Shown one piece after another: positions 17,878 through 25,811 of a DNA stretch of 64,000 nt. The position numbers were made by a program, and so were the translations under genes. Source of the stretch: XYD12-FULL-36-8 sp964391015. Lineage in GTDB: Bacteria > Bacteroidota > Ignavibacteria > Ignavibacteriales > Ignavibacteriaceae. The stretch is taken from NCBI GenBank assembly GCA_964391015.1, contig CAYMKU010000001.1, positions 62,001-126,000 on the forward strand, given 5' to 3'. Positions within the stretch are counted from its first letter, which is position 1. Each line of letters opens with the position of its first letter. The notes under the pieces are model-generated. The model saw only the letters and a program-made list of their open reading frames with translations. It ran no database searches and was not told the origin of the DNA.

Positions 17878-18840
17878 CTATTGAATTATAACTCTTGCAT
17901 CGGCTGGCATACCGGTTTTTAATTCATGGTTTAGATTAGGTATCTTAATTTTTATACCAAATACTTGCTTTGTCCTTTCATCTTTTGTTTGAATATTTTT
18001 GGGTGTGAATTCAGCTTCAGGTGAAATGAAAGTCACAGTCCCTTCAAAAATTTTGTTGGGAAATGCATCAACAGATATTTCAGCTTTTTGGCTGAGCTTT
18101 ACTTTTCCCAATTGAATTTCACTAACATAAATCATCAATTCTACTGTTGATAAATCTGCTACTTTAAATAAGGAAGACATTGCTGCTACATTTTCACCGA
18201 CTTCGACGTACTTTTTTACAATTGCGCCTTTTATTGGTGAAGTAACATAACTGTCATTAATATTTTTTCTAATCAATTCTTCATTAGCGAAAGATTGTTT
18301 AAGCTTTGCCTCAGCTTGTTTAATCTCCTCCGGTCTAGCAAAGTTTTTCATCTTAGCAAGATTTTCCTTTGCAGCATTGTACTGCGCAAGTGTTACTTCG
18401 TATTTTGTGTTGTACTCTTCAAGCTGTTTTTTCGAAATTGATTGTGACTCGAACAGTTCCTGCATTCTATTTCTGTCCTTATCCGTTTGGCGATGATTTG
18501 TCTCAGCTTGTTTTAGTAATTCTTCCGCCTGAATTATATCTTCTATTCTTGCTCCTTTTCTAAGTAATTCAAGCTGTGCTTCTGAAATTAATCTGTTTGC
18601 TTCAGCTTGTTTAAGTTGAATCAAAAACGACTCGTCATCAATAAAAAGAATAGTATCTCCCATATTTACCTTATCACCTTCATCGAATTTAATTCTTCTC
18701 ACCTCACCTGAGATTCTGGAACTCACAGTAATTTCTTTTGTTTCAATCGTGCCGGTAGCTGAAATAGAATTCTTTTCGTCATCATTTCCACATCCAACAA
18801 ATAAATGCAGAATAAGAAAAACCAAAAAAACAGTTTTCAT
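17878..18840 (-). CDS. HlyD/YbhG-type membrane fusion lipoprotein
   Basis: The 320-residue periplasmic adaptor begins with a signal ending in a lipobox (LFVGC, Cys at about 17), so it is lipid-anchored. The order is a biotinyl-lipoyl half (GTIETKEITVSSRISGEVRRI), a long coiled-coil hairpin (about 70-190, Glu/Lys/Gln rich), the second lipoyl half (SPIKGAIVKKYVEVGENV) and a beta-barrel with ELKTGMPADARVII. It bridges the inner-membrane pump to an outer-membrane channel; no TolC-like gene is next to it. Its start overlaps the TetR gene by 4 bases. Confidence 0.93.
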   Translation of the reverse strand: MKTVFLVFLILHLFVGCGNDDEKNSISATGTIETKEITVSSRISGEVRRIKFDEGDKVNMGDTILFIDDESFLIQLKQAEANRLISEAQLELLRKGARIEDIIQAEELLKQAETNHRQTDKDRNRMQELFESQSISKKQLEEYNTKYEVTLAQYNAAKENLAKMKNFARPEEIKQAEAKLKQSFANEELIRKNINDSYVTSPIKGAIVKKYVEVGENVAAMSSLFKVADLSTVELMIYVSEIQLGKVKLSQKAEISVDAFPNKIFEGTVTFISPEAEFTPKNIQTKDERTKQVFGIKIKIPNLNHELKTGMPADARVIIQ

Positions 18841-19448
18841 TGCTCTTCTCCAATTTTTAGACGGTTAAAAATCTTCTTTCCTTTTTCAGTTAAAATTCCT
18901 TTCATAAGAATTGAGATAGTATGATTAAGTGCCTGAACCGCTGAAAATTTATTATGCATTAAAAAATGAGGTGTAACTACTCCTCTAATTGATGAGAGAA
19001 ACACATTAAGCACTAGATTTGTAGGAATATCCACAAAGCATTTTTCTCGCTTACCTTGCTCAATCATTTTTGAAAAATTTTCGATTATCAGTTTAGAACG
19101 AAATGTATCTATTTGCTCCCACAAATCTGGCATATGTTTCTGTATTTCATTAAACAATTTATCCATACCCTGCATTAAAATGCCGGCAATCGTCTTAACA
19201 ATCAAATGAAATTTAGTCACAGCATCATCATTTGTATTTACAATTTGTTTTATAATCTTGGTATTGTTTCCAATGAAATTGAAAATAACTTCTTTCACAA
19301 GAACTTGTTTGGATGGAAAATATTTGTAGATAGTTTTTTTGCTCATCTTAAGGTCCTGAGCAACTTCATCCATACTTACTTTATAAAATCCTTCCCTTAG
19401 GAATAATTCTTGGCAATACTTAATTATCTTTCCTTTATCCGATTTCAT
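18837..19448 (-). CDS. TetR/AcrR-family regulator of the efflux operon (CecR-like)
   Basis: The 203-residue protein has an N-terminal TetR helix-turn-helix (VSMDEVAQDLKMSKKTIYKYFPSKQVLVKEVI, about residues 24-55) and a ligand-binding helical domain. It is the first gene of a six-gene operon with 4-base overlap to the adaptor gene, so it very probably represses its own operon. The E. coli counterpart arrangement is cecR-ybhGFSR. A GAAAC/GTTTC inverted pair upstream (about 19464-19490) is a weak operator candidate. Confidence 0.92.
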   Translation of the reverse strand: MKSDKGKIIKYCQELFLREGFYKVSMDEVAQDLKMSKKTIYKYFPSKQVLVKEVIFNFIGNNTKIIKQIVNTNDDAVTKFHLIVKTIAGILMQGMDKLFNEIQKHMPDLWEQIDTFRSKLIIENFSKMIEQGKREKCFVDIPTNLVLNVFLSSIRGVVTPHFLMHNKFSAVQALNHTISILMKGILTEKGKKIFNRLKIGEEQ

Positions 19449-19694
19449 GAATTGTGTCTATAGAAACTATTATCGTTTTTTACGTTTCCAATTTAATAAT
19501 TATTTTTTAGGTTTCAAATAAAACGTATAGATTGTTAAAAATATCACAGCTTTAATAAGCTTAGAATCCTACATTTTTAAGTTTTTTGTGGTATTATTTA
19601 GGGAACTATCATAAAACAGTTATTCAGTTTTGACTAATAATTATTTTTGATTACTTTTTATATAGATTTTTTCTCACAGTTTGGGCTTGATATC

Positions 19695-20687
19695 ATGGAT
19701 AAGTTAAAAGAATTAATACAAAAATTGTTTAAAATTAGAGGAATACCTCAATTCCTGTTTTATGATTTCATAGATCCGGTTGGTATGCTTAAAGTCAGAA
19801 GAATGATTAGTGAGTTTACTAAAAAACATAAATTTACTAAAATAGACTTCATATTAAATTCTCCAGGTGGAAGTCCAGGTGATGCTTATAGAATCATAAA
19901 AGTATTAAGAAATCATTTTGAAGAGGTTAATATAATAATACCTTTTTGGGCAAAAAGCGCATCAACCCTATTATCTTTGGGTGGAACTAACATTATTATG
20001 AATGAATTGGGAGAATTTGGCCCACTTGACGTACAATTGCGTAAAGAAAAAGAAGATAGTCCTGAATATGACCAAGAAAGTGCTTTAAATGATGAAGCAT
20101 CTCTCAAACGTATAGAACAAAGAGCTCAGGAACTTTATTTTAGTTTATATAGTTCTATTTATGAAAGTAATAGAATCAGATTAAATAGAACTGAAATATC
20201 AAAACAAGTTTTTGATTTTGTATCGGATTTTTATAAACCTCTCCTTGAGCAAATAAATCCTTATAAAATTGGTGATAAAAAAAGAAAACTTGATATCGGT
20301 ACACAATATGCTAATAAGATTTTAGTACAATACGCACCGAAAAGTATCAGAGAACATATAAGAAAACTTTTTATTGATTACCTAGTAAATGAGTGTCCTG
20401 ATCATGGTTATATTATTGATGATGAATTGCTCCAGAAATTTTTGCCAAATCTTGTAAAATCTACTTCGATAAGTGAAGAATATAATGATGTTTTAACTGA
20501 AATAAGCAATTTTTTAATCGAAGATGAGGATGAAGAATATATTGGCTTTATTCCTGATATAAATTTAATTAATATTGACAATGGAAAAATGATTCTTAAT
20601 GCTGAAACATCTTCAAATATTTTACAAAATCAGCCAACAAAAGAACCAGTAATAAATGAGGACATAAAAAATGAAAAACTCAATTAA
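19695..20687 (+). CDS. ClpP-fold serine protease of the serine dehydrogenase proteinase (SDH) family
   Basis: The 330-residue protein has the crotonase/ClpP-like core. NSPGGS (55-60) is the oxyanion/glycine loop, and IPFWAKSASTLLSLGG (82-97) carries the probable nucleophile Ser88. NELGEFGPLDVQL follows (103-115), as in the SDH_sah family. No signal peptide or membrane helix is seen. The last 60 residues are polar and low in complexity. The ATG at 19695 is preferred over a TTG at 19647. The next ORF starts inside its last codons (17-base overlap), so the two are translationally linked. The biological role of the family is poorly known. Confidence 0.85.
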   Translation: MDKLKELIQKLFKIRGIPQFLFYDFIDPVGMLKVRRMISEFTKKHKFTKIDFILNSPGGSPGDAYRIIKVLRNHFEEVNIIIPFWAKSASTLLSLGGTNIIMNELGEFGPLDVQLRKEKEDSPEYDQESALNDEASLKRIEQRAQELYFSLYSSIYESNRIRLNRTEISKQVFDFVSDFYKPLLEQINPYKIGDKKRKLDIGTQYANKILVQYAPKSIREHIRKLFIDYLVNECPDHGYIIDDELLQKFLPNLVKSTSISEEYNDVLTEISNFLIEDEDEEYIGFIPDINLINIDNGKMILNAETSSNILQNQPTKEPVINEDIKNEKLN

Positions 20688-20856
20688 TAAAAAAGCAGTT
20701 AATAATTTCTCTATTAAGGATATATTTCTAGATAAGAAAGAACACTCTATTCGTAGACTTATCCAAGATTCCGCTGAGAGTGCAAAGGAAATCAAGAAAA
20801 ACGAGCTTGCAAAACAAACAAAAACTTTCGAGGAAATATTACTTACAAGACAATAA
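20671..20856 (+). CDS. Small charged protein overlapping the SDH protease gene
   Basis: The 61-residue ORF starts with ATG preceded by GAGGA at a good distance (9 bases) and overlaps the protease gene by 17 bases in another frame. The product is basic and probably helical (IRRLIQDSAESAKEIKKNELAKQTKTFEEILL). It has no cysteine, signal peptide or membrane segment and belongs to no family I recognise. The overlap and ribosome site argue for a real partner, adaptor or substrate of the protease, but this is inference. A chance ORF remains possible. Confidence 0.55.
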   Translation: MKNSINKKAVNNFSIKDIFLDKKEHSIRRLIQDSAESAKEIKKNELAKQTKTFEEILLTRQ

Positions 20857-20981
20857 ATTTTAATTTTTAACAACTCATCTGATTTCGTAAACAAATCCTT
20901 TTCTTTATAACTCTCCATATTTGAATTTTAGGTAAATTATTATTACTTAAATATTAAGTTTTTTAATAAATTGAGGTAGTA

Positions 20982-21908
20982 ATGGATCGACGTGAATTCA
21001 TTAAAAAAAGCTTGGCAACAGGAGTAGTCACTACTTCGGCTTTTACCTTCGGAAATTATTCACCTCTTTTTGCTTATCCATACAAATCACTGTTTGACAA
21101 ACCATTTGATCTAGTAGCAATCAAAGGTAGCGAGCCTGATGTAATGTTTGATAAAGGCATTCAATCCCTTGGTGGAATGAAAACTTTTATTAAGAAAGGG
21201 CAAACAGTTGTAGTTAAACCTAACATTGGTTGGGATGTAACACCGGAAAGAGCCGCTAATACAAATCCTTTATTGATTAAGAGAATTATTCAGCACTGCT
21301 TTGAAGCTGGCGCAAAAGATGTATATGTATTCGATCATACATGTGACAATTGGAAACGATGTTATTCAAATAGTGGAATTGAAAGCGCAGTAAAAGATGC
21401 TGGTGGAAAAATTATCTCTGGTGAAAGTGAAAGCTACTACCAAAAAGTTGAAGTTAAGAATGGGAAAAAACTTACTACGGCGAAAGTGCACGAATTAATA
21501 TTAGATTCAGATATATTTATTAATGTGCCAATATTAAAGCATCATGGCTCAGCAGATTTAACCATATCTATGAAAAACCTAATGGGAAATGTTTGGGATA
21601 GAGGTTTTTGGCATAGAAATGATCTTCATCAATGTATAGCTGATTTCACGTCATTCCGTAAACCTGATCTGAACATTGTTGATGCTTACTCTGTCATGAA
21701 GAGAAATGGACCACGTGGTGTAAGCCAAGAAGATGTATTAACAATGAAATCACAAATTATATCAGCCGATATTGTAGCTGCTGATGCAGCCGCTGCAAAA
21801 TTGTTCAATTTAAACCCGGAAGAAATTAATTATATTCGCATTGCGCATGAAATTAAACTCGGGAATATGAATCTTGATCAGCTTAATATTAACAGAATAA
21901 AACTCTAA
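20982..21908 (+). CDS. Tat-exported DUF362 domain protein
   Basis: The 308-residue protein starts with a twin-arginine signal (MDRREFIKKSLATG followed by a hydrophobic stretch), so it is folded with a cofactor and sent to the periplasm. The body matches DUF362: KPNIGWDVTPERAANTNP, VYVFDHTCDNW, INVPILKHHG, TISMKNLMGNVWDR and NIVDAYSVMKRNGPRG. The DUF362 family is linked to iron-sulfur proteins, and the next gene, 7 bases downstream, encodes a polyferredoxin-type membrane protein. The two probably act together in periplasmic redox chemistry; the substrate is unknown. Confidence 0.87.
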   Translation: MDRREFIKKSLATGVVTTSAFTFGNYSPLFAYPYKSLFDKPFDLVAIKGSEPDVMFDKGIQSLGGMKTFIKKGQTVVVKPNIGWDVTPERAANTNPLLIKRIIQHCFEAGAKDVYVFDHTCDNWKRCYSNSGIESAVKDAGGKIISGESESYYQKVEVKNGKKLTTAKVHELILDSDIFINVPILKHHGSADLTISMKNLMGNVWDRGFWHRNDLHQCIADFTSFRKPDLNIVDAYSVMKRNGPRGVSQEDVLTMKSQIISADIVAADAAAAKLFNLNPEEINYIRIAHEIKLGNMNLDQLNINRIKL

Positions 21909-21915
21909 CTCCCGG

Positions 21916-23481
21916 ATGAATTTTATCTATCTAAAGAGAGCAAGAGTTTTAATATCGCTACTAATTTTTGTTCTTACTTTATTTATCTTCCTTAATATAA
22001 GTGAATGGTTCACTTCCAATGTTTCTAGAATTATTACTTATCTCCAATTCTCACCATCTCTTATCAAATTTTTAAGTATAGCTGGGCTTTCGACACTAGG
22101 ATTTGTATTCATAATCATCCTCACCTTCACTTTTGGACGTGTTTATTGCTCGTCCATTTGTCCCTTGGGAACGTTACAAGACATTATTTCCTTTATTTCA
22201 AAAAAAATAATTAAAAGGAAAGAACATTTTCTTTTAAAACCATATGCGGTCATTCGTTTTTCCATTCTTACATTTGTAATAGTGCTTCTTTTAAGTGGAA
22301 GCATTTTTTTTCTTAATCTTCTTGATCCATTCAGCATCTTTGGAAAGATCATTTCAAATCTTGTTCGCCCTTTCCTTTTAAATATTAATAATTTTATTGC
22401 AAGTATATTTAAATTTCTTGGTCTTTACTTTCTTTATCCTGTAGAAATAAAACAAGTAGATTGGGTATCCTTTGTTATAGGATTATTTTTTCTCATCGGG
22501 ATTGCTGTGCTGTCCTTCTATCGAGGGAGGTTATTCTGTAATACTGTTTGCCCTGTGGGATCTCTACTCGGAATAATTTCTAAATTTTCAATTTATCAGA
22601 TTACAATTGATGAATCAAACTGTAAAAGTTGTAACCTCTGTGAAAGAGAGTGCAAGGCAGGCTGCATTGACAAAAAAAATAAAGTAATAGATTTCAGCAG
22701 ATGTGTAAGCTGTCTCAACTGCTTTAATGCATGTCATTCTGACGGTATAGTTTATCGTAATATTTTAAAAGAAAATGTTTCTGCAAATCAAGTTGCATTT
22801 GATGAAAGAAAGCGAGTCTTCATCAGTTCACTACTAGCTTACTTTGTAAGCTTATCGGGCTTAACTTTAGCCCAAATCAAGATAATTCCAAAGAAAGAGA
22901 GCACAATCCCGGTTTTTAAGAAATTTCCAGTTTCTCCACCAGGCTCAAGAAGCATTGAACATTTTACAAGCTCATGCACTGCTTGTCATTTGTGTACAAG
23001 TGCATGCCCGACACAAGTGCTTCAGCCATCGTTCCTAGAATACGGATTTTTAGGAATGATGCAGCCAAGAATGGATTATCTGACTAGCTTCTGTAATTAT
23101 GATTGTGTTATATGCAGCGAAGTTTGCCCAACAGGAGCCATTCAAAGAATCTTACCTGAGGCGAAAAGGTTAAGTCAGGTTGGTAAAGCAGTTTTTGTTA
23201 AAGATAATTGCATCGTTTACACCGAGGAAACAGTATGTGGCGCCTGTTCTGAGCATTGTCCGACAAAGGCGGTAGATATGCTGGAATCATATAAAAATCT
23301 AAAAGCACCTAAGCTGAATAATGAAATTTGTATCGGTTGCGGAGCTTGCGAGTTTGCTTGTCCTACGAAACCGCATAAAGCAATTTATGTTGAAGGTAAT
23401 CCTGTTCATTTAACTGCCAAAAAACCCAAAATTGAAAAGTTAGAGCAGAAGATAGATCTGAAGGAAGATTTTCCGTTTTAA
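21916..23481 (+). CDS. NapH/MauN-like membrane polyferredoxin with multiple 4Fe-4S clusters
   Basis: The 521-residue protein has membrane helices at about 11-28, 51-73, 113-137 and 184-202, in two NapH-like halves each followed by CxxxCP (C78/C82 and C208/C212). Soluble 4Fe-4S sites follow: C236/239/242, C263/266/269/273, C354/357/360/364, C393/397/400/404, C441/444/448 and C472/475/478/482. A further hydrophobic stretch at about 304-320 precedes the C-terminal ferredoxin region. The family moves electrons from quinol or a ferredoxin to periplasmic partners. Coupling to the Tat-exported DUF362 gene suggests the partner. Confidence 0.88.
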   Translation: MNFIYLKRARVLISLLIFVLTLFIFLNISEWFTSNVSRIITYLQFSPSLIKFLSIAGLSTLGFVFIIILTFTFGRVYCSSICPLGTLQDIISFISKKIIKRKEHFLLKPYAVIRFSILTFVIVLLLSGSIFFLNLLDPFSIFGKIISNLVRPFLLNINNFIASIFKFLGLYFLYPVEIKQVDWVSFVIGLFFLIGIAVLSFYRGRLFCNTVCPVGSLLGIISKFSIYQITIDESNCKSCNLCERECKAGCIDKKNKVIDFSRCVSCLNCFNACHSDGIVYRNILKENVSANQVAFDERKRVFISSLLAYFVSLSGLTLAQIKIIPKKESTIPVFKKFPVSPPGSRSIEHFTSSCTACHLCTSACPTQVLQPSFLEYGFLGMMQPRMDYLTSFCNYDCVICSEVCPTGAIQRILPEAKRLSQVGKAVFVKDNCIVYTEETVCGACSEHCPTKAVDMLESYKNLKAPKLNNEICIGCGACEFACPTKPHKAIYVEGNPVHLTAKKPKIEKLEQKIDLKEDFPF

Positions 23482-23518
23482 TAAGCATCCTGCGGAGATT
23501 TAAATTGTATTAAATATT

Positions 23519-23574
23519 GTCACTCTGCGCTTATCGAAGAATAACCTTATATTGTGAGTCAGATTTCGATAAGC
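23519..23574. repeat. Intergenic palindromic repeat-like element
   Basis: Perfect 10-base inverted arms GCTTATCGAA (23529-23538) and TTCGATAAGC (23565-23574) flank a 26-base spacer, preceded by GTCACTCTGC. The sequence resembles the dispersed CACTCTGAGCTTGTCGAAGA-type elements found between genes in many bacteria. It lies in the 261-base gap downstream of the polyferredoxin gene and could also act as a transcript end. Copy number cannot be judged from one window. Confidence 0.5.
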
Positions 23575-23742
23575 CTGCCTGTTGACATCCAGAATCAATC
23601 TTACCTTTTCACAGGTTTATTATTAAAAAACCATAACTGAAGCATATATAACATTCGCCGTTAAATCATTATAGAATGGTTGGTATTTTATTATTATTTG
23701 GTTTAGAAAATATATTTTCAGATTTTGCTAATTGAATCTACT

Positions 23743-24453
23743 TTATTTCTTTTTTATTTTCTCCTTATCTATCCACAATGTTTTAAATTTAAAGCTATCA
23801 TATGGATTATATTTATCTATTAAGCAATAGTTGCTAAAATTTATTATACTTTTTTCTATAAGATTTGATAAATAATTAGCGGGAAAAACTAATTCCCAGG
23901 TTGGTTGATTTGATTTATCGCTAATTTCAGTTAATGAATGATAGTGTATATCTGTACTATGAGTGAAATTGAAACCTAATCCAGGAGTTCTATACTCATG
24001 CACTAACATACTTCGAAATTTATAAAATAAATTTGCATAACTGAATTTTTGAATCTGATATTCAATTTCTTTTAAATATTTTAATTCGTGCAAGTATTCA
24101 TCATCGGAAGTTTTATATAACATTCCCGGCAACATCTTTGAAACCTTATTTTCTACATAAGATTTTATGGGCTCATAAATTGTATCAGTTTCATCTTTTA
24201 GAAAATAATGAAGTTGAACCAGGCTAATTCTGTTTTTATTCTCCCAACCAGAAAAATCATCCACAAATGAAATAAATCTTTCCTGATTTTTAAATGTGGG
24301 ATATCTACATCGAGACAGCGTATCCATTAAAGAACATAATAATATTGATTTACTTATTTCATCGTTTTCTGAAAATTTCGCATTAATAATTGATAATCTT
24401 ATTTTTTCCAGATAATTAAAAAATAAGTTTATTTCATCTTCTAATTTTGCCAT
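23743..24453 (-). CDS. Uncharacterised protein with a possible HEPN-like Rx4H motif
   Basis: The 236-residue protein belongs to no family I recognise with certainty. It looks soluble and mostly helical. A segment FYKFRSMLVHEYRTPG (about 143-158) contains R147-x4-H152, the spacing of HEPN ribonuclease active sites, in a context (KFR..LVHE) seen in HEPN-like proteins. No signal peptide or membrane helix is present. It is the most distal of three minus-strand genes; the gap to the next is 103 bases. If HEPN, it would be an RNA-cutting or RNA-binding effector. This is motif-level inference only. Confidence 0.6.
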   Translation of the reverse strand: MAKLEDEINLFFNYLEKIRLSIINAKFSENDEISKSILLCSLMDTLSRCRYPTFKNQERFISFVDDFSGWENKNRISLVQLHYFLKDETDTIYEPIKSYVENKVSKMLPGMLYKTSDDEYLHELKYLKEIEYQIQKFSYANLFYKFRSMLVHEYRTPGLGFNFTHSTDIHYHSLTEISDKSNQPTWELVFPANYLSNLIEKSIINFSNYCLIDKYNPYDSFKFKTLWIDKEKIKKK

Positions 24454-24556
24454 AAATCTATTTTGAATAAACCAGGATGTTTTTTCTATCCCATTTTTTA
24501 GTTGCAGTTTAGTAAGTATTTTTTTGCAAGCATTTCATTTGTAAAATTAGTGAAGC

Positions 24557-24817
24557 TCACTTTTTCTTACCACATTTACTACACACAGTAATAACGAAAC
24601 CATTTAGCTGCCCACACCCTGAGCACATCCAACAATTTAGACCTCCACCAATATTTTTATTTGAACCAGTATTTATCTTAGGAATAGATGGAATAGCAGC
24701 AATAGATATTAAAGCAAATATTCCGAATAGTAATCCAAGCACAAACCAGTTAGTAGCGCTTCTATTTTTTTGATTTGCAATATAAGATGAGAAACCAGCA
24801 CAAATAATCCATATCAA
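24557..24817 (-). CDS. Small membrane protein with C-terminal zinc ribbon
   Basis: The 86-residue product has two hydrophobic segments (about 1-12 and 25-43, the second WFVLGLLFGIFALISIAAIP) and a C-terminal zinc ribbon. The ribbon has two CxxC pairs (CSGC and CSKC) plus an extra Cys before the first. The KNRSATNWFVLGLLFG pattern is common in small zinc-ribbon membrane proteins. The only standard start is TTG at 24817; the frame is open a few residues further up without ATG, so the true start is uncertain. It sits 46 bases downstream of the membrane JAMM gene. Confidence 0.6.
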   Translation of the reverse strand: MIWIICAGFSSYIANQKNRSATNWFVLGLLFGIFALISIAAIPSIPKINTGSNKNIGGGLNCWMCSGCGQLNGFVITVCSKCGKKK

Positions 24818-24863
24818 TATTAAACTTAACCAGATGTTTTTACCTAGTTAAATAGATAAATAA

Positions 24864-25616
24864 TTAATTAAAAATATTACTTGATGAAGCGTTTTCTATA
24901 AGATTCAATTTCTTGAAATTTCTCATTCTTCTAAGTTCCATTCGCATATCATAATTCTTGGACATTCCAGTTCCATCAACTTCCCCTATTTGCTTTATAT
25001 AATTAACAATATTCAATAAATCTGGAGTAACCCACCAAGCGTATTGATGAAATTTCCCTCTTGCAATGATAAAATCAAAATAATTTATTTTACTTTCAAC
25101 ACTTCTCTTGCCAAAATTTATTGAAGATTTGACATCTGCATCGCTAGCACTAAGCACACCATTTGTGTGATTATGAAAAACCACTATTGTATCTGCACCA
25201 AATTGCTTAGCAGAATTTAGCATTTCTTCTATTGATAAATATGAGTTTACTTCTTGATTACTTAATCCTTTGTTTGCCCATATTCCAATAATATCTTTAT
25301 TCCTGGCTATCCCCACAATACTCCATTCATGTTTTTTGCCCTTTAATAGAATGCTTATCATCGATGGCAAAGTTTCAATCTTTCCAGTGATTTTATAAAA
25401 TTGCCCCGAGGTTTTCATTTTGTTTTTTTCTTCTTTATCTAACTCAACCATAAAATCTCTGAACCCAAAATGGTCTATTATATCAACAAATCTCCTGCAT
25501 TTTGCGAGTTCATCCACTTCATTTGAGTTTAATGGTCCTGAATTTATAATGTAATGGAAAAACCAAGAAAATAATCCCAATATTAACGTTGTAATTATTA
25601 GATATAGTGTTTCCAT
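24864..25616 (-). CDS. Membrane-anchored RadC-like JAMM (MPN+) domain protein
   Basis: The 250-residue protein has an N-terminal membrane helix (about 4-24) followed by a linker and a RadC-like domain. The JAMM zinc-protease signature is complete: E97, then H148-x-H150, S158 and D161 (HNHTNG...SASDAD), the Ex(n)HxHx7Sx2D pattern. The strand FDFIIARGKFHQYAWW mirrors the RadC DHIIIG segment. No helix-hairpin-helix precedes it, unlike the RadC at 58357. ATG 25616 is chosen over TTG 25625. The predicted topology puts the catalytic domain on one face of the inner membrane. Substrate unknown. Confidence 0.75.
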   Translation of the reverse strand: METLYLIITTLILGLFSWFFHYIINSGPLNSNEVDELAKCRRFVDIIDHFGFRDFMVELDKEEKNKMKTSGQFYKITGKIETLPSMISILLKGKKHEWSIVGIARNKDIIGIWANKGLSNQEVNSYLSIEEMLNSAKQFGADTIVVFHNHTNGVLSASDADVKSSINFGKRSVESKINYFDFIIARGKFHQYAWWVTPDLLNIVNYIKQIGEVDGTGMSKNYDMRMELRRMRNFKKLNLIENASSSNIFN

Positions 25617-25811
25617 TGCTTCCAATAGTAACCAACATATTCAGAATTAATTAATATCTATTTGATATACAAACATACTTTTTAAAAACTGAAGCATCAC
25701 CTAAACAATAGTTGTATTTAAGATTGTATGCATTTCTCTTGATTTTGAGAAAAATTGTAAATTAATTACTAAGTTGTTAACTCCAGTGTGATAGTGTGGT
25801 AAAAATAGCAT

